Origin: Agrobacterium vaccinii
GTDB taxonomy: Bacteria > Pseudomonadota > Alphaproteobacteria > Rhizobiales > Rhizobiaceae
DNA: 64,000 bases
Reading direction: 5' to 3'
Assembly (NCBI RefSeq): GCF_021310995.1
Contig: NZ_CP054150.1
Location: 1,984,001-2,048,000 of the forward strand
The first letter of the stretch is position 1, and every line of letters starts with the position of its first letter. The notes under the pieces are model-generated. The model worked only from the letters and a program-made list of their open reading frames with translations. It did no database searches and was not told where the DNA came from. Below, piece after piece: positions 9,341 to 22,147 of this stretch. Made by a program: the position numbers and the translations under genes.

Positions 9341-10153
9341 TCACCCTGCAAGACTTTGTTCGTCGACGACAACATGATTGCGTCCAGATTGTTTCGCCCT
9401 GTAGAGCGCAACATCGGCACGGTGCATGACGTTCTCGAACAGCTCATCATCTCTGGGCATCGAGATACCAATCGAAATCGTGACATTGATGGAAACGCTC
9501 TCGGCCACAAAAGGCTGGGCCTCAACCGACTGTCGGCAACCCTCGCAATACGCAGAGAAATCGGCGAGCGGAATGTTTGACGTCGCAACCACAAACTCCT
9601 CACCGCCGAGCCTGCTCAAAAGCGAAGATGCCGGAAACGCCTCCGCGATGCGCCGTGCAATGCCGGATATCACTGCATCTCCAGCGGCATGACCGTAATT
9701 GTCATTAATCGACTTGAAGTGATCGATGTCGAAGAACGCCAGACAATAGTCCTCGTCCAGATGCTTTGCATCGGCATGCAGCCCCGCCCGGTTCCGCAGA
9801 CCTGTCAGACCATCCGTATGGCTGAGATGTTTGTAGCGCTCATGGGAAATGGAAAGACATTTCACCTGCTTGGCGATGATATGCGACAGCACGAACGAGA
9901 TCGGAAACGTGATGAAAACGGTCAAAGTGCTGCCAACCCATAAAGCTGTCTTGGGGTTGGGAACAAATCCTAGGACAATCAACGTGCTGAGTGCGGTTAC
10001 GTTGAGGACAAGAGCGATCAACGTAACCGTTATTGAGAAAGCAGATGCAAAACGCAGCGGCTGGAGTGTAGTGCGATCTTCGGACGTGGCTAGACGAAAC
10101 AAAAGCGGGGGCAACAGATAACTGCCCGGCATCGTTTCATTGTCAGCTACCAA
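9341..10153 (-). CDS. Membrane-bound GGDEF diguanylate cyclase
   Basis: A 270-residue protein with two N-terminal membrane segments (about 33-55 and 65-90), then a GGDEF domain: [31 protein letters not shown] and the active-site loop LGGEEF. The intact GGEEF signature predicts diguanylate cyclase activity, making c-di-GMP from two GTP. There is no EAL domain. The reading frame opens with a TTG at 10153 preceded by AGAGG and overlapping the murB stop by 11 bases; an ATG at 10132 is the alternative but has a weak site. Co-directional with murB, so probably read through from the mur operon. Confidence 0.9.
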   Translation of the reverse strand: MVADNETMPGSYLLPPLLFRLATSEDRTTLQPLRFASAFSITVTLIALVLNVTALSTLIVLGFVPNPKTALWVGSTLTVFITFPISFVLSHIIAKQVKCLSISHERYKHLSHTDGLTGLRNRAGLHADAKHLDEDYCLAFFDIDHFKSINDNYGHAAGDAVISGIARRIAEAFPASSLLSRLGGEEFVVATSNIPLADFSAYCEGCRQSVEAQPFVAESVSINVTISIGISMPRDDELFENVMHRADVALYRAKQSGRNHVVVDEQSLAG

Positions 10154-11108
10154 GGAACGCCTCTACTTCTCTCCCCGGCATGAAAAGGCCGAGGCGCTTG
10201 ATTTCCCACTCCAGGCGAATGCCTGCATGTTCGAACACGCGCTTGCGCACCGCTTCACCCAGATATTCCAGATCGTAGCCGGTCGCGTGACCGGTGTTGA
10301 TCATGAAATTGCAATGCAGCGATGACATTTGCGCGCCGCCGATGACCATGCCGCGACCACCCGCCTCATCGATGAGGCTCCAGGCCGAATGTCCTTCGGG
10401 GTTCTTGAACGTTGAGCCGCCAGTCTGCTCGCGGATCGGCTGAACCGTTTCGCGATGGTGGCGAACGGCGTCCATGTCAGCGCGGATTTTCGCCCGGTCT
10501 TCCGGGTGGCCTTCGAACAGGGCACCTGTGAAAATCAGATCCTTGGATGCTTCGGAGTGGCGATAGCTGTAGCCCATATCCGCATTGGACAGGGTGTGCT
10601 GATTGCCCTGACGGTCCACGGCGTAAACCTCGACGACACGATCCTTCGTCTCGCCGCCATTGGCACCGGCGTTCATGCGCAGCGCGCCGCCGATGGAGCC
10701 GGGAATGCCGTAGTAGAAATGGAAACCGCCGATGCCGTTATCCATCGCCATGGCTGCAATGTGCTTATCCGGGCAGATCGCACCCGCCTTGATGCGGTTT
10801 TCGCCTGCCAGTTCCACCTGGCCGAAGCCTTTGGCGGACAGACGAACGACGACGCCGGGAATGCCGCCATCACGGACCAGCAGGTTGGAGCCGACGCCGA
10901 CAACCGTCAGCGGAACGTCTTCCGGCAGGATTTTGAGGAAAGCGATGAGGTCATCCACGTCATGGGGCTGGAACATCAGTTCCGCCAGACCACCTGCCCT
11001 GAACCACGTTACGCGATCCATCGGCGAATCCGGCGTCAAACGTCCTCTGAGTTCCTTTACTCCGTCGCCGAGTCTCTCCAGCAACTTTACCCCATCCACC
11101 TGTCTCAT
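10143..11108 (-). CDS. murB: UDP-N-acetylenolpyruvoylglucosamine reductase MurB
   Basis: MurB reduces UDP-GlcNAc-enolpyruvate to UDP-MurNAc with NADPH and FAD in the cytoplasm. The FAD-binding segments [13 protein letters not shown] and [18 protein letters not shown] are clear, and [14 protein letters not shown] holds the conserved catalytic serine region. 321 residues. Its ATG overlaps the murC stop by four bases. It is the last dcw gene of the large mur block; a GGDEF gene is appended directly behind it. Confidence 0.97.
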   Translation of the reverse strand: MRQVDGVKLLERLGDGVKELRGRLTPDSPMDRVTWFRAGGLAELMFQPHDVDDLIAFLKILPEDVPLTVVGVGSNLLVRDGGIPGVVVRLSAKGFGQVELAGENRIKAGAICPDKHIAAMAMDNGIGGFHFYYGIPGSIGGALRMNAGANGGETKDRVVEVYAVDRQGNQHTLSNADMGYSYRHSEASKDLIFTGALFEGHPEDRAKIRADMDAVRHHRETVQPIREQTGGSTFKNPEGHSAWSLIDEAGGRGMVIGGAQMSSLHCNFMINTGHATGYDLEYLGEAVRKRVFEHAGIRLEWEIKRLGLFMPGREVEAFLGS

Positions 11109-12520
11109 GCAGACTTTCCTGAAATGCTATCCAATTCTGAGGGCAGCACTGCCGCCCACTGCGTAATATTACCAGCTCCCAAAAGAACCACGAAATCACC
11201 AGGTTTCGCAATGCCTGCAACTGTCTTTGCCAGATCGTCGCGGGAAGAGAGGTGGCGCGCATCGCGATGGCCCGCAGCTCTGGTGGCTGAAACGAGCGTC
11301 TCGGAGTTCACACCCTCTATGGCATCTTCGCCCGCCGGATAGACCGGAGCAAGAAGAATTGTGTCGGCATCGTTGAAACAATGCGCAAAATCTTCAAACA
11401 GGCTGGAAAGGCGCGAATAACGGTGCGGCTGGTGCACGGCGATGATGCGACCGCTACATGCTTCACGCGCGGCCTTCAACACGGCCTTGATCTCGACAGG
11501 GTGATGGCCGTAATCGTCGAAGACCTGCACGCCGTTGGACTCACCCGTCAGCGTGAAACGGCGCTTGACACCGCCGAAAGAGGCCAGCCCCTTCTTGATG
11601 TCTTCGACAGAAATTCCCAGACGGTTGGCGACCGCAATAGCCGCCGTCGCATTCGAAACGTTGTGACGGCCGGGCATCGGCAGCACGAGATCGGTGAAAG
11701 TGAAAATCTTGCCCGTGCGGCGACGGCGGATTTCGACGTCGAAAATCGACTTGGTCCCGTCGATACGGACATTGGAGAAGCGCACATCGGCCTGCGGGTT
11801 TTCCCCGTAAGTGATGACCTTGCGGTCTTCGATCTTGCCCACCAGCGTCTGCACTTCGGGATGGTCGATGCACAACACACCGAAGCCATAGAAGGGCACG
11901 TTTTCCACGAACTGGCGGAATGCGGCCCGCACGGCGTCGAAATTGCCGTAATGGTCCAGATGCTCAGGGTCGATATTGGTGATGACGGCGACATCGGCGG
12001 GCAGTTTCAGGAAGGTGCCGTCCGATTCGTCGGCCTCCACCACCATCCACTCGCCCTCACCCATGCGGGCATTGGTGCCGTAAGCGTTGATGATGCCGCC
12101 ATTGATGACGGTCGGGTCGAGATTGCCTGCTTCCAGCAGCGTAGCGACCATAGAGGTCGTCGTCGTCTTGCCGTGCGTGCCGCCAATGGCGATGGCATTA
12201 CGGAAGCGCATCAGTTCGGCCAGCATTTCGGCGCGCCGAACGATCGGCAGGTGCTTTTCGCGCGCCGCTGCCAGTTCCGGGTTGTTCTTCTTGATCGCGG
12301 TGGACACCACGACCACCTCTGCATCGCCGAGGTTTTCCGCAGCCTGTCCGACAAAGACTTCGATGCCCTTGTCACGCAGACGCTGCACATTGGCGCTGTC
12401 TGCCTGATCGGAACCCTGCACGCGGTGACCGAGATTGTGAAGCACCTCGGCAATGCCGCTCATGCCGATGCCGCCGATTCCGATGAAATGGACAAGACCT
12501 ATGGCTTTCGGCATCTTCAT
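11105..12520 (-). CDS. murC: UDP-N-acetylmuramate--L-alanine ligase MurC
   Basis: MurC adds L-Ala to UDP-MurNAc with ATP. The N-terminal Rossmann motif [17 protein letters not shown], the P-loop [10 protein letters not shown] and the [11 protein letters not shown] segment identify the Mur ligase. 471 residues, normal for the family. It overlaps murG upstream and murB downstream by four bases each, indicating tight translational coupling. Confidence 0.98.
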   Translation of the reverse strand: MKMPKAIGLVHFIGIGGIGMSGIAEVLHNLGHRVQGSDQADSANVQRLRDKGIEVFVGQAAENLGDAEVVVVSTAIKKNNPELAAAREKHLPIVRRAEMLAELMRFRNAIAIGGTHGKTTTTSMVATLLEAGNLDPTVINGGIINAYGTNARMGEGEWMVVEADESDGTFLKLPADVAVITNIDPEHLDHYGNFDAVRAAFRQFVENVPFYGFGVLCIDHPEVQTLVGKIEDRKVITYGENPQADVRFSNVRIDGTKSIFDVEIRRRRTGKIFTFTDLVLPMPGRHNVSNATAAIAVANRLGISVEDIKKGLASFGGVKRRFTLTGESNGVQVFDDYGHHPVEIKAVLKAAREACSGRIIAVHQPHRYSRLSSLFEDFAHCFNDADTILLAPVYPAGEDAIEGVNSETLVSATRAAGHRDARHLSSRDDLAKTVAGIAKPGDFVVLLGAGNITQWAAVLPSELDSISGKSA

Positions 12521-13656
12521 GGATGCACTCCTTCTTTATTTTTTGCTTTAAATTGCTGAACGGACTGACCAGCCGCAATCGCTTCCACCAGATCGGCCAG
12601 ACGCTGCGCCGCATCCGGCTTGCCGGTCGCTTTCGCAGCCGCCGCCGTGTTGGCCAGACGATCAGGATCGTTCATGGCATCGCTCAGCAGCGATGACAGC
12701 TTTTGCGGAGACAGTTCGGACTGTTTGATAACGCTTGCACCACCCGCAGCAGAAAGCGCTGCGGCATTGGCCGCCTGGTCATGATCCAGCGCATGCGGAT
12801 AAGGCACCAGAACGGATGGACGCCCGATGACGGAAAGCTCCGACACCGTGGAAGCACCCGAACGGCTGATGACGAGATTGGCACCCGCGATCCTCTCTGC
12901 CATGTCGCCAAAGAACGGCGAAACGTCCGCCTTCACACCCAGCTTGGCATAGGAGGCAATGACGCTATCCTTGTCTTCCGGGCGCGCCTGTTGTGTCAAC
13001 GAAATGCGAGAACGCATCTCGTTCGGCATCAGGCAGATGGCGGCGGGCACGGCGCCGGAAAAGAACTGCGCGCCCTGACTTCCACCGAACACGACGAGCT
13101 GGAACGGCTCACCGGCCCCAGACGGCGCGTAAGCAATGTCGGCAGCCGTCAGCACGGCGGGACGAACGGGGTTGCCGGTCGTCACGGTCTTGTCGGCATA
13201 ATCGCCCTTGTTTTCCGGCAGGAAGCCACCGGCGATCGCTTTGACGCGCTTGGCCAGCGCCTTATTGGCACGGCCCATTACGGCGTTCTGCTCATGGATA
13301 ATCGACGGCACACCGAGGCCAGTGGAAGCCAGCAGCGGCGGCACGGTGGGGTAGCCACCGAAACCGACAACGGCCACCGGCTTCAGCTTGGTTACGAGAC
13401 GGCGGGCGGCGCGAAGGCCGGTCCATAGTTTCAGCAGCGCCTTGGCAACGGAGATAGGGTTCTTGGAGCCGATGGTGGCGGAGGGTACGACGTGAATTTC
13501 ATCGGCGGGAAATTTGCCTGCGTAGCGTTCGGCACGGCTGTCGGTCACCAGATGCACGGCGTAACCGCGCGCCTTCAACTCGTATGCCAGCGCCTCTGCC
13601 GGAAACACATGGCCGCCGGTTCCCCCGGCGGCTAGCAGAACGATGCCTTTGCTCAT
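12517..13656 (-). CDS. murG: Lipid II synthase MurG
   Basis: MurG is the membrane-associated GT28 glycosyltransferase that adds GlcNAc to lipid I to give lipid II. The N-terminal glycine-rich [25 protein letters not shown] and the donor-binding [11 protein letters not shown] are family signatures. 379 residues. It starts five bases after the ftsW stop and its own stop overlaps murC. Confidence 0.97.
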   Translation of the reverse strand: MSKGIVLLAAGGTGGHVFPAEALAYELKARGYAVHLVTDSRAERYAGKFPADEIHVVPSATIGSKNPISVAKALLKLWTGLRAARRLVTKLKPVAVVGFGGYPTVPPLLASTGLGVPSIIHEQNAVMGRANKALAKRVKAIAGGFLPENKGDYADKTVTTGNPVRPAVLTAADIAYAPSGAGEPFQLVVFGGSQGAQFFSGAVPAAICLMPNEMRSRISLTQQARPEDKDSVIASYAKLGVKADVSPFFGDMAERIAGANLVISRSGASTVSELSVIGRPSVLVPYPHALDHDQAANAAALSAAGGASVIKQSELSPQKLSSLLSDAMNDPDRLANTAAAAKATGKPDAAQRLADLVEAIAAGQSVQQFKAKNKEGVHP

Positions 13657-13661
13657 ACTCT

Positions 13662-14816
13662 TTACTCCGCAGGAAGGCCTGCATTGACCCGGAAGAAACT
13701 GCGCTCCTGCGCACGTTTTTCAGGGCGGTGGCGTGTCAGCGCCAGAAGAAAACCAGCCGTCACGCAAATCGCCATCATGGACGAGCCACCATAGGAAATC
13801 AGCGGCAGCGTCATGCCCTTGGCAGGCATCAGTTCCAGATTGACGCCGATATTGATCATCGACTGCATGCCGATTTGCAGCACGAGACCGGCCACCGCGA
13901 AGCGGACGAAATCGTCCTTTTCCTTGAAGGCGTGGCTGAGGCCGCGCAGCACGATGAAGGCGAAAATCATGACCAGCAGCATGCAGAACAGGATGCCGAA
14001 CTCTTCCGCCGCAACGGAAAAGATGAAGTCCGTATGGCTATCGGGAATGATGCGCTTGACGATGCCTTCGCCCGGCCCCTGACCGAACCAGTTGCCGCGA
14101 ATGATGGCTTCGCGGGCGGTATCGACCTGAAACGTATCGCCCTCGCCCGTCCAGAACCGGTCGATACGACCTGCAACGTGCGGCAGCATCAGATAGGCAG
14201 TGATGATGCCACCGACGCCAAGGCCACCCAGCATGATGATCCAGAACCACGGCACACCGGCCATGAAGAACATGCCGCCCCAGACGACGGAGGTCAGAAT
14301 GGTCTGGCCGAAGTCCGGCTGCGCGATCAAAAGCGCGGCGACGATGCCGAAGGTGATGATGGCAAAGAGATTGCCGGGAATTTCAGGATGGCGCGCACGC
14401 TCGGCAAACAGCCAGGCACAGACGATGACGAAGGCAGGCTTCATGAATTCTGAAGGCTGAATGGAGAACGAACCGATGGAAATCCAGCGGCGCGCGCCCT
14501 TCACTTCGATACCGAAGAACAGCGCAAAGATCATCATCAGCAGCGCGGCAATCAGCATGATCACGGCCACGCGGCGCACCTGCCGCGGCGTCAGAAACGA
14601 CAGGCCCACCATAATGGCCAGCGATGGCACCATGAACATGGCCTGACGCTCGACAAAGAAGAAGCTGTTGAGGCCGATACGCTCGGCAACCGCAGGTGAC
14701 GCCGCAAAAGATAGCATCAGCCCGATGCCCATCAGCGCGATGAAGGCCGCGAGGAAGAAACGGTCGATGGTCCAGAACCATTCCGCGACCGGTCCACGGT
14801 CGATACGGCTTACCAT
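13662..14816 (-). CDS. ftsW: SEDS peptidoglycan polymerase FtsW
   Basis: FtsW is the septal SEDS glycosyltransferase that polymerises lipid II together with FtsI. The product is a polytopic protein with about ten membrane segments and the conserved late region [20 protein letters not shown]. The ATG at 14816 is chosen: it lies 7 bases after the murD stop and has AGGAG, within the end of murD, 10 bases upstream. A TTG at 14843 would extend it by nine residues without a site. 384 residues. Confidence 0.95.
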   Translation of the reverse strand: MVSRIDRGPVAEWFWTIDRFFLAAFIALMGIGLMLSFAASPAVAERIGLNSFFFVERQAMFMVPSLAIMVGLSFLTPRQVRRVAVIMLIAALLMMIFALFFGIEVKGARRWISIGSFSIQPSEFMKPAFVIVCAWLFAERARHPEIPGNLFAIITFGIVAALLIAQPDFGQTILTSVVWGGMFFMAGVPWFWIIMLGGLGVGGIITAYLMLPHVAGRIDRFWTGEGDTFQVDTAREAIIRGNWFGQGPGEGIVKRIIPDSHTDFIFSVAAEEFGILFCMLLVMIFAFIVLRGLSHAFKEKDDFVRFAVAGLVLQIGMQSMINIGVNLELMPAKGMTLPLISYGGSSMMAICVTAGFLLALTRHRPEKRAQERSFFRVNAGLPAE

Positions 14817-14823
14817 TTCATCA

Positions 14824-16230
14824 CTACTCCTTTTCCGAGCCAACCAACATCGTCACGCCAGTCAGTGCTGCAACATGGCCAACGAACGAATCACCACGTA
14901 TTTCGAAGTTCTTATATTGATCGAAGCTTGCGCAAGCCGGTGATAGCATCACGACATTGCCGTCGCGACCATCCTTCTGCGCGTCCATTGCGGCATGTTC
15001 GACAGCCTTGTCGAGCGTACCGGAGATTTCGTAAGGCACCGCCTCACCCAAGGTCGATGCAAACTCAGCCGCCGCCTCGCCGATCAGATAGGCCTTGGCA
15101 ATATGGGAAAACAGCGGCGAAAGACTGGATATGCCACCCGCTTTCGGCAGGCCACCGGCAATCCAGTAGATACGGTCATAGCTGGAAAGTGCCGGTGCTG
15201 CGGCATCGGCATTGGTCGCCTTGCTGTCATTCACGAAGGTCACATTGCCACGACGGCCCACCGGCTGCATGCGGTGCTTGAGCCCGGGGAAGGAGCTGAG
15301 CCCGGCCCGCACCTCATCCTCCGAAATGCCGACAGCAAGGCAAGCCGCAATCGCTGCCGCCGCGTTCTGAGCATTGTGGCTACCGCGCAGCGTCTGGATG
15401 CCATCGAGATCAACGAGCAGCGACGACGTGCCACCCTGCGCCTTCATAATGCGGCTACCCTCGGCATAGAGACCATCGGCCACGACGTTGCGCTTGGAGA
15501 TGCGCAGCACGGTCACACCGGCGCGCTCGATGCGGTCGGCAATCAGCGTGCAATAGCTGTCGTCAACACCAACGACGGCCGTATCGCTGCCTGCAACCAG
15601 CCGCTCCTTGATATCGGCATAATGCTGCATCGTTCCATGACGGTCGAGATGATCAGGCGTCAGGTTGAGCAGAATGCCAGCGGTCGGGTTCAGCGTCGGC
15701 GCGAGGTCGATCTGGTAAGACGAGCACTCGACCACGTAAAAGCGTTGCGCCTTCGGCGGTTCGAGGCTGAGTACAGCCGTGCCGATGTTGCCGCCTAACT
15801 GTGTATCGCGACCGGAGGCTTTCAGAATATGTGCGATCAGCGCCGTCGTGGTGGATTTGCCGTTGGTGCCGGTAATGGCGATAAAGGAGCTATTCGGCGC
15901 GTGCGCACGGCGTTCGCGCACGAAAAGCTCGATATCGCCGATCACCTCTACACCGGCGGCCTTCGCCAGATCGACGGACCAATGCGGCTTTGGATGCGTC
16001 AGTGGCACGCCGGGTGCCAGAACGAAAGCGGCAAGCTTCGACCAATCGAGCGTGCGCAAATCCGCCGTTGGAATGCCCTCGGCACTCGCCTTGGCCACAC
16101 TGTCAGGATTGTCATCAAATGCCGTCACGTCGGCACCACCGGCAACCAGTGCCTTGGCAGTGACCAGACCAGAGCCGCCAAGCCCGAACAGCGCGACCTT
16201 TTTTCCGGCAAGTGAGGTGACAGGGATCAT
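14824..16230 (-). CDS. murD: UDP-N-acetylmuramoyl-L-alanine--D-glutamate ligase MurD
   Basis: MurD adds D-Glu to UDP-MurNAc-L-Ala. It shows the N-terminal Rossmann motif [16 protein letters not shown], the P-loop [14 protein letters not shown], the central [12 protein letters not shown] and the C-terminal [17 protein letters not shown] that is characteristic of MurD. 468 residues. It lies four bases behind mraY in the same unit. Confidence 0.98.
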   Translation of the reverse strand: MIPVTSLAGKKVALFGLGGSGLVTAKALVAGGADVTAFDDNPDSVAKASAEGIPTADLRTLDWSKLAAFVLAPGVPLTHPKPHWSVDLAKAAGVEVIGDIELFVRERRAHAPNSSFIAITGTNGKSTTTALIAHILKASGRDTQLGGNIGTAVLSLEPPKAQRFYVVECSSYQIDLAPTLNPTAGILLNLTPDHLDRHGTMQHYADIKERLVAGSDTAVVGVDDSYCTLIADRIERAGVTVLRISKRNVVADGLYAEGSRIMKAQGGTSSLLVDLDGIQTLRGSHNAQNAAAAIAACLAVGISEDEVRAGLSSFPGLKHRMQPVGRRGNVTFVNDSKATNADAAAPALSSYDRIYWIAGGLPKAGGISSLSPLFSHIAKAYLIGEAAAEFASTLGEAVPYEISGTLDKAVEHAAMDAQKDGRDGNVVMLSPACASFDQYKNFEIRGDSFVGHVAALTGVTMLVGSEKE

Positions 16231-16234
16231 GCCG

Positions 16235-17335
16235 TTACCTCAACTTCAGCGTTGCGAGGCCGAGCATGGCCAGACCAACGGAAATGATCCAGAAGCGAAT
16301 GACAACCTGGCTTTCCGTCCAGCCCTTCTTTTCGAAATGGTGGTGGATCGGCGCCATCAGGAAGACGCGTTTGCCGGTGCGCTTGAACCAGAACACCTGA
16401 ATGATGACCGACAGCGTTTCCATGACGAACAGGCCACCAACGATGATCATGACGAGCTCGTGCTTGATCGCAACCGCGATGGAGCCGATGAGGCCGCCCA
16501 GCGCGAGCGAACCCGTATCACCCATGAAGATAGCGGCTGGCGGTGCGTTGAACCACAGAAAGCCGAGCCCCGCCCCGATAACCGCGCCAACGATGACCGC
16601 AAGTTCACCCGTTCCGGGCACGAAATTGATCTGGAGGTAATTGGCGAAAATCGCGTTTCCGACCAGATAGGAAATGATGCCGAAGGTCGCAGCAGCAATC
16701 ATCACAGGCACGATGGCAAGACCATCGAGACCATCTGTCAGGTTCACCGCGTTACCCGCACCGACGATGACGAAAGCGCCGAACAGCACGAAGAAATAAC
16801 CGAGGTCGATCACGAATTCCTTGAAGAACGGAAAGGCGATCGAACTTCCAAGCGTCCCGCCATGCGGCGCCGTTGCCAGTGCGACCTCCATCATGAAGAA
16901 CACGGCAATCGCGGCAATGACGAACTCGATGCCGAGACGGGCCTTGCCGGAAAAGCCCTTGTCGCTCTGCTTGGTGACTTTCAGATAATCGTCGTAAAAG
17001 CCGATGGCACCGAAGCCGAGCGTTACCATCAGTACCGAGACGACGTAAACGTTGGACAGATCACCCCACAACAATGAACCGCCAAGGATACCCGCCAGGA
17101 TCATCAACCCGCCCATGGTCGGCGTACCGGCCTTTTTGAAATGCGTCTGTGGACCATCGGCGCGGATCGGCTGACCCTTGCCCTGGCGAATGCGCAGCGA
17201 ATTGATGATGGCAGGACCGAACAGGAAGACGATCAGCGCGGAGGTGAACAATGCAGCACCGGCCCGGAACGTAATGTACCGGAACAGATTGAAGACTTGA
17301 ACTTTGTCCGACAGTTCAACGAGCCAGATCAGCAT
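16235..17335 (-). CDS. mraY: Phospho-MurNAc-pentapeptide transferase MraY
   Basis: MraY transfers phospho-MurNAc-pentapeptide to undecaprenyl phosphate to form lipid I at the inner membrane. It is a polytopic protein of 366 residues with the family motifs [28 protein letters not shown] and [13 protein letters not shown]. It lies 123 bases behind murF, the largest gap within the mur block. I see no clear terminator in that gap. Confidence 0.97.
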   Translation of the reverse strand: MLIWLVELSDKVQVFNLFRYITFRAGAALFTSALIVFLFGPAIINSLRIRQGKGQPIRADGPQTHFKKAGTPTMGGLMILAGILGGSLLWGDLSNVYVVSVLMVTLGFGAIGFYDDYLKVTKQSDKGFSGKARLGIEFVIAAIAVFFMMEVALATAPHGGTLGSSIAFPFFKEFVIDLGYFFVLFGAFVIVGAGNAVNLTDGLDGLAIVPVMIAAATFGIISYLVGNAIFANYLQINFVPGTGELAVIVGAVIGAGLGFLWFNAPPAAIFMGDTGSLALGGLIGSIAVAIKHELVMIIVGGLFVMETLSVIIQVFWFKRTGKRVFLMAPIHHHFEKKGWTESQVVIRFWIISVGLAMLGLATLKLR

Positions 17336-17458
17336 GTGTGCCCTTTCGAAAGGCGATCAAAGCAGCGGGCGTCAAAAATTGTGCCTGCGCCACCTCGAGT
17401 TCTTGTTTGTTTCAGCAACGAGCAATCGAAAACAGCATCGTGCCATTCATCCAGTGCT

Positions 17459-18892
17459 CTAAATCTGGCGTTCCGTCTCGGGGAATGCCGGATACTTGTC
17501 AAGAAGAGCCGTCACGATCTTGCCAAAACCGATGCCAAGTGACGATTTTATCATCAATACATCGCCCGGCTGGACCCATTTGAGAACGAATTCATTGAGT
17601 TCGGCAGTCGTCGGGAACCACGCAACGGTCACGCTCTCCGGCAGGGCATCGCGCAGTGCGGCCATCGACTCACCCGCCAGCCACACGTGCTCGATGCCAG
17701 CCGATAGAAGCGGACCGGACAATTCCTCATGCACCTCGGCAGAAAACTCGCCCATCTCCAGCATATCGCCCAGCACGGCCACGCGCCGTCCACTGCCCTT
17801 CACTTCGGCTGCGGCCAGAAGCGCTATGGCGGCCCGCATGGAAGCCGGGTTGGCATTGTAGCTCTCGTCGATCAGCAGGAACGAGCCTTCGCCAACCGAA
17901 AGACGGTGGCGCTGGCCCCTGCCCTTCACGGGCTCCAGTGTGCCCAGCGCTGCAAAGGCCTTGTCAAGGTCAGCACCCGTCACCGCAACGGTGCCGAGAG
18001 CCGCCATGGCGTTTTCGGCAATGTGACGACCGGCAGCGCCGATATGCAGCTCGCTGGTCTCGCCATTGATGATGGTCCAGATGGTCGAACCGTTGGGCGT
18101 ATTCTCGTAATCGGCAAGGCGGAAATCTGCCTTGGCATGCTGTCCAAATGTCAGCACGTGTTCGATACCCGCATCGAGTGCTGCGCGCTCGAGCTGCTCG
18201 AACTGCGCATTGTCGCGGTTCAGAATAACCGCGCCACCGGGCAGTACACCGTCGAAGATTTCAGCCTTTGCCGCCGCAATCTCTTCCAGATTGTTAAAAT
18301 TGCCGAGGTGAGCAGCCGCGATGGTGGTGATGATGGCCAGATGCGGCTTGACCTGCTTGACCAGCGGGCTGATCTCACCGGCGTGGTTCATGCCCACTTC
18401 GAAAATGCCGAATTCCGTATCGGCCGGCATGCGCGCCAGCGTCAGCGGCACGCCCCAATGGTTGTTGAAGGACGAGACGGCGGCATGCACCTTGCCCGAG
18501 GGTGCCAGCACCTGCCGCAGCATCTCCTTGGTCGTGGTTTTGCCGACAGAGCCGGTGATGGCGATGATACGCGCCGATGTTCGCTCTCTGGCAGCGATGC
18601 CAAGCTTGACCAAGGCCGCCAGAACGTCTTCCACCACGATCATCGGCACGGTCAGTCGTCCAAGCGCAGGCAGCTTGCCTTCCGAAACGACCAGAAGGCC
18701 CGCACCGTTGGCGACCGCAAAGCTTGCGTAATCGTGGCCATCCACCCGGTCACCCTTGATGGCGAAGAAAGCTTCGCCCGGCTGCACCGTACGGCTGTCG
18801 ATGGAAATGCCCGTGATGCCTTGCGGCAGGTTGCCGACCGGACGGCCTGCCATTACGGCGACCATGTCCGGCACTGTCCATAACCAGTTCAA
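17459..18892 (-). CDS. murF: UDP-MurNAc-tripeptide--D-Ala-D-Ala ligase MurF
   Basis: MurF adds the D-Ala-D-Ala made by Ddl to complete the pentapeptide. The P-loop [14 protein letters not shown], the [15 protein letters not shown] substrate loop and [15 protein letters not shown] are MurF signatures. 477 residues. It overlaps murE by four bases. Confidence 0.97.
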   Translation of the reverse strand: MNWLWTVPDMVAVMAGRPVGNLPQGITGISIDSRTVQPGEAFFAIKGDRVDGHDYASFAVANGAGLLVVSEGKLPALGRLTVPMIVVEDVLAALVKLGIAARERTSARIIAITGSVGKTTTKEMLRQVLAPSGKVHAAVSSFNNHWGVPLTLARMPADTEFGIFEVGMNHAGEISPLVKQVKPHLAIITTIAAAHLGNFNNLEEIAAAKAEIFDGVLPGGAVILNRDNAQFEQLERAALDAGIEHVLTFGQHAKADFRLADYENTPNGSTIWTIINGETSELHIGAAGRHIAENAMAALGTVAVTGADLDKAFAALGTLEPVKGRGQRHRLSVGEGSFLLIDESYNANPASMRAAIALLAAAEVKGSGRRVAVLGDMLEMGEFSAEVHEELSGPLLSAGIEHVWLAGESMAALRDALPESVTVAWFPTTAELNEFVLKWVQPGDVLMIKSSLGIGFGKIVTALLDKYPAFPETERQI

Positions 18893-20349
18893 ATCTTCAA
18901 TCCTTCCAGCGCGGTACGCACCTGTTCATGATCCGAGAACGGCAATGTCACGCCGCCCACGATCTGACCTTCCTCGTGCCCCTTGCCCGCAACGATCAAT
19001 GTATCTCCACTCCCCAGCAGCGACACGGCGTGGCTGATAGCCTCTGCCCTATCGGCGATTTCCAGCGCACCGGGTGCCGCCGCCATGATTTCGGCTCGGA
19101 TGGTCTGCGGCTCTTCGGAGCGCGGATTGTCATCCGTGACAACAACGATGTCGGACAGCCGGGTCGCCACTTCACCCATGATCGGGCGCTTGCCCTTGTC
19201 GCGGTCTCCACCGCAGCCGAAAACCGTAATGATGCGACCGGATGTGAACGGCCGCACCGACGTCAGCACATTTTCCAGCGCATCCGGCTTGTGCGCATAA
19301 TCCACATAGGCCAGCGCACCGTTCTTCGTCTGGCCGATCAGTTCGAGACGGCCCGCAGCCCCCACCAGTTTCTCAAGCGCCTTGAGCGCCACCGACGCCG
19401 AAACACCGGTCGAAATCGCAAGCCCTGCGGCAACCAGCGCATTGGCCACCTGAAAATCACCGGCAAGCGGAATATCGACTTCGTAAATTTTGCCCTGATG
19501 ATGCACTTCGATCATCTGCTTATGGCGGAAATGCTCGACGCGCTTCAGCGTCAGATAATCGCCTTTGCGACCGACGGTGCGCACATCATGGCCCGCATCC
19601 GTCGCCGCCTTGATAGCGCGGTCCGACCACGGATCGTCAGAGAAGATGATAACAGGCGAACCCTTCGGCAAAAGCATATCGAACAGCCGCATCTTGGCGG
19701 CCATGTAGTCTTCAATGGTGGGATGGTAATCCATATGGTCGCGACCGAGATTGGTGAAACCGGCAGCGGCCAATTTCACGCCATCCAGACGGCGCTGGTC
19801 GAGGCCATGGCTGGAGGCTTCCATCGCCGCATGGGTTACGCCTTCGTCGGCCAATTCTGCCAAGAGCGCATGCAGGGAAACAGGATCAGGTGTCGTCAGC
19901 GAACCATATTCCTCGCGACCCGGCGCAATCACACCTGTGGTACCGATCTGCGCCGCCGCATGGCCCGCAGACTTCCAAATCTGGCGAATGAAGGAGGCGA
20001 CGGAGGTCTTGCCCGCCGTGCCGGTCACGGCAATCATGGTTTCGGGCTGTTTTCCGTAGAAGTTGGCAGCAGAAAGAGAGAGATAACGACGCGGATCAGC
20101 GACAACAAGAACCGGCACAGCGGCATCCACGGCATGACCGGACACGACAGCAACGGCACCCTTGGCCACGGCGTCCTGCACGTAAGTGCTGCCGTCCGCC
20201 TTGGTCCCGGCCAACGCCACGAACAGCGATCCCGGCTGGGCCTTGCGGCTGTCAGCCGTAATCCCGGTGATTTCAAGCGCTCCGGCGTCTGTCCGAAGCA
20301 ACTCATTCAGTTCGGGGAACTCAGCCCCCGAGAGATCTCGCAAATTCAT
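18889..20349 (-). CDS. murE: UDP-MurNAc-L-Ala-D-Glu--meso-diaminopimelate ligase MurE
   Basis: MurE adds the third stem-peptide residue. The P-loop [13 protein letters not shown] and the [10 protein letters not shown] motif are seen; the DNPR sequence is associated with meso-diaminopimelate specificity, as expected for a Gram-negative. 486 residues. It lies 58 bases behind ftsI and overlaps murF. Confidence 0.97.
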   Translation of the reverse strand: MNLRDLSGAEFPELNELLRTDAGALEITGITADSRKAQPGSLFVALAGTKADGSTYVQDAVAKGAVAVVSGHAVDAAVPVLVVADPRRYLSLSAANFYGKQPETMIAVTGTAGKTSVASFIRQIWKSAGHAAAQIGTTGVIAPGREEYGSLTTPDPVSLHALLAELADEGVTHAAMEASSHGLDQRRLDGVKLAAAGFTNLGRDHMDYHPTIEDYMAAKMRLFDMLLPKGSPVIIFSDDPWSDRAIKAATDAGHDVRTVGRKGDYLTLKRVEHFRHKQMIEVHHQGKIYEVDIPLAGDFQVANALVAAGLAISTGVSASVALKALEKLVGAAGRLELIGQTKNGALAYVDYAHKPDALENVLTSVRPFTSGRIITVFGCGGDRDKGKRPIMGEVATRLSDIVVVTDDNPRSEEPQTIRAEIMAAAPGALEIADRAEAISHAVSLLGSGDTLIVAGKGHEEGQIVGGVTLPFSDHEQVRTALEGLKI

Positions 20350-20407
20350 CGATATGTCCGTCTTGTCCCCCCGGCGCGAATCGCCGGTCCGTGGTAAGCT
20401 GTAACAA

Positions 20408-22147
20408 TCAATAAGACACCAGCAAGGCCGATCCGTCGCTGCCGAACTTTGGCTTTACACCGAGAATAGCAGCAGAGCGGCTGATGATATCCTTCACCAT
20501 CGGCGCTGCCGTATTACCGGCAAGAGCTGCCCCATTACCCTTGTCGGTACGCGGCTCATCGATGAAGGTCAGCACCACATATTGCGGGTCATAGATCGGG
20601 AATGCGCCCAGAAAAGCGTTGAAGTTCTTGTCGTGCACATAGCGACCGTTCACGACCTTATCTGCCGTACCCGTCTTGCCGCCAACGTCGAAGCCTTCGA
20701 CGCGCGCATTGCGACCGGAACCCTTGGTGCCGTTCCAGTCGAACAGGAAGCGCATGTCCTTGCTGGTCGTCGGTTTCATGACCTGCGTAGCGACCTGATC
20801 TGCCTGTTCTCTAGTGCGAGGCAAGAAGGTCGGCTCGATCAGCTTTCCACCGTTGACGAGCGCCGCACCGGCAATCGCCGTCTGCAACGGAGTTGTCGAC
20901 ACACCGTGACCGAAGGAGATGGTGATGGAATTGATCTTCTTCCATGTGCGCGGCTGCGATGGCATGGCCACTTCCGGCAGTTCCGTCTTCATCCTCGACA
21001 GCAGGCCAAGCTTGGTCAAAAACTCCTTGTGGCCATCAATGCCCACGGTGTCGGCAATCTTAGCCGTACCGATGTTGGACGAATACTGGAAGATTTCCGG
21101 CACCGACAACATGCGGCCTTTGCCGTGGAAATCCTTGATGGTGAAGCCACCGATGCGGATCGGCGCGCGGGCATCGAACATATCGTTGATGTGGACCTTG
21201 CCGGAATCAAGACCCATGGCGATGGTAAAGGACTTGAAGGTCGAGCCCATCTCGAACGTGCCGTTCGACATACGGTTGAGCCAGCCTTCTTTAGCGCCTT
21301 CCGCCGGATTGTTGGGATCATAATCGGGCTCGGAAACCATGGCGAGGATTTCGCCGGTATGCACGTTGATCACGACGGCGCCAGCGCCGAGAGCCTCTGT
21401 TTTCTTGATCCATTCGCTCACCACTTCGCGAGCAATCGCCTGAACGCGCAGATCGATGGAAAGCTTTACAGGCTCCAGCGGCTGATCGGACGTCATGCCA
21501 AGCGCCGTCAGATCGGCCAGGCCCTGATTATCGAGATAGCGTTCCATGCCGGCGACGCCACGGTTATCGATGTTGACGTGACCAACGACGTGAGAAGCCG
21601 TCGCGCCGCCGGGATAGAAGCGGCGCTTTTCAGGGCGGAAACCAATGCCGGGAATGCCAAGCGCCAAAATCTGGCTCTGCTGCTTCGGCGTCAACTGACG
21701 ACGCAGCCACTGGAAGCGTGATTCGGATTTCAGTTTCTGATAGGTGCCGCGCGTGTCGAGATCGGGCAGAACGGTGCGCAGTTTCTCGATGGCTTCATCG
21801 ACATCGACAATGCGGTGCGGTTCGGCAAACAGCGAGACGGTGCGAATATCAGTGGCAAGCACCTCGCCGTTGCGATCCAGCAGATCCGGCCGCGAGGCCA
21901 TCAGCCTGTCGGCGGGCGCAATGCTGGAAACCGTTTCCGGCTGCGTCATGCCATACTGAACCAGACGACCGCCCACGACACCGTAAAAGCAGATGAAGCC
22001 GAATATCAGCAGGCCGACGCGGGTCTTTGCCTGCGTCGCACGGCGTTTGCGGGCACCCTCAAAGGCGGCGTGATCCGTCACACCTGTGGTGCTTGCGGAA
22101 AAATGAGCCCTGCTTTTCAGAACCATGACACGGGAGAGAAAAGACAT
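20408..22147 (-). CDS. ftsI: Septal peptidoglycan transpeptidase FtsI (PBP3)
   Basis: FtsI is the class B penicillin-binding protein that cross-links septal peptidoglycan. One membrane segment lies at about 43-65, followed by the PBP dimerisation domain and the transpeptidase domain with SxxK (S302-K305, in MGSTFKSF), SxN (S356-N358, in YSSNIG) and KTG (491-493, in GGKTGTAD). 579 residues. Its start codon shares a base with the ftsL stop region, so translation is probably coupled. Confidence 0.97.
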   Translation of the reverse strand: MSFLSRVMVLKSRAHFSASTTGVTDHAAFEGARKRRATQAKTRVGLLIFGFICFYGVVGGRLVQYGMTQPETVSSIAPADRLMASRPDLLDRNGEVLATDIRTVSLFAEPHRIVDVDEAIEKLRTVLPDLDTRGTYQKLKSESRFQWLRRQLTPKQQSQILALGIPGIGFRPEKRRFYPGGATASHVVGHVNIDNRGVAGMERYLDNQGLADLTALGMTSDQPLEPVKLSIDLRVQAIAREVVSEWIKKTEALGAGAVVINVHTGEILAMVSEPDYDPNNPAEGAKEGWLNRMSNGTFEMGSTFKSFTIAMGLDSGKVHINDMFDARAPIRIGGFTIKDFHGKGRMLSVPEIFQYSSNIGTAKIADTVGIDGHKEFLTKLGLLSRMKTELPEVAMPSQPRTWKKINSITISFGHGVSTTPLQTAIAGAALVNGGKLIEPTFLPRTREQADQVATQVMKPTTSKDMRFLFDWNGTKGSGRNARVEGFDVGGKTGTADKVVNGRYVHDKNFNAFLGAFPIYDPQYVVLTFIDEPRTDKGNGAALAGNTAAPMVKDIISRSAAILGVKPKFGSDGSALLVSY

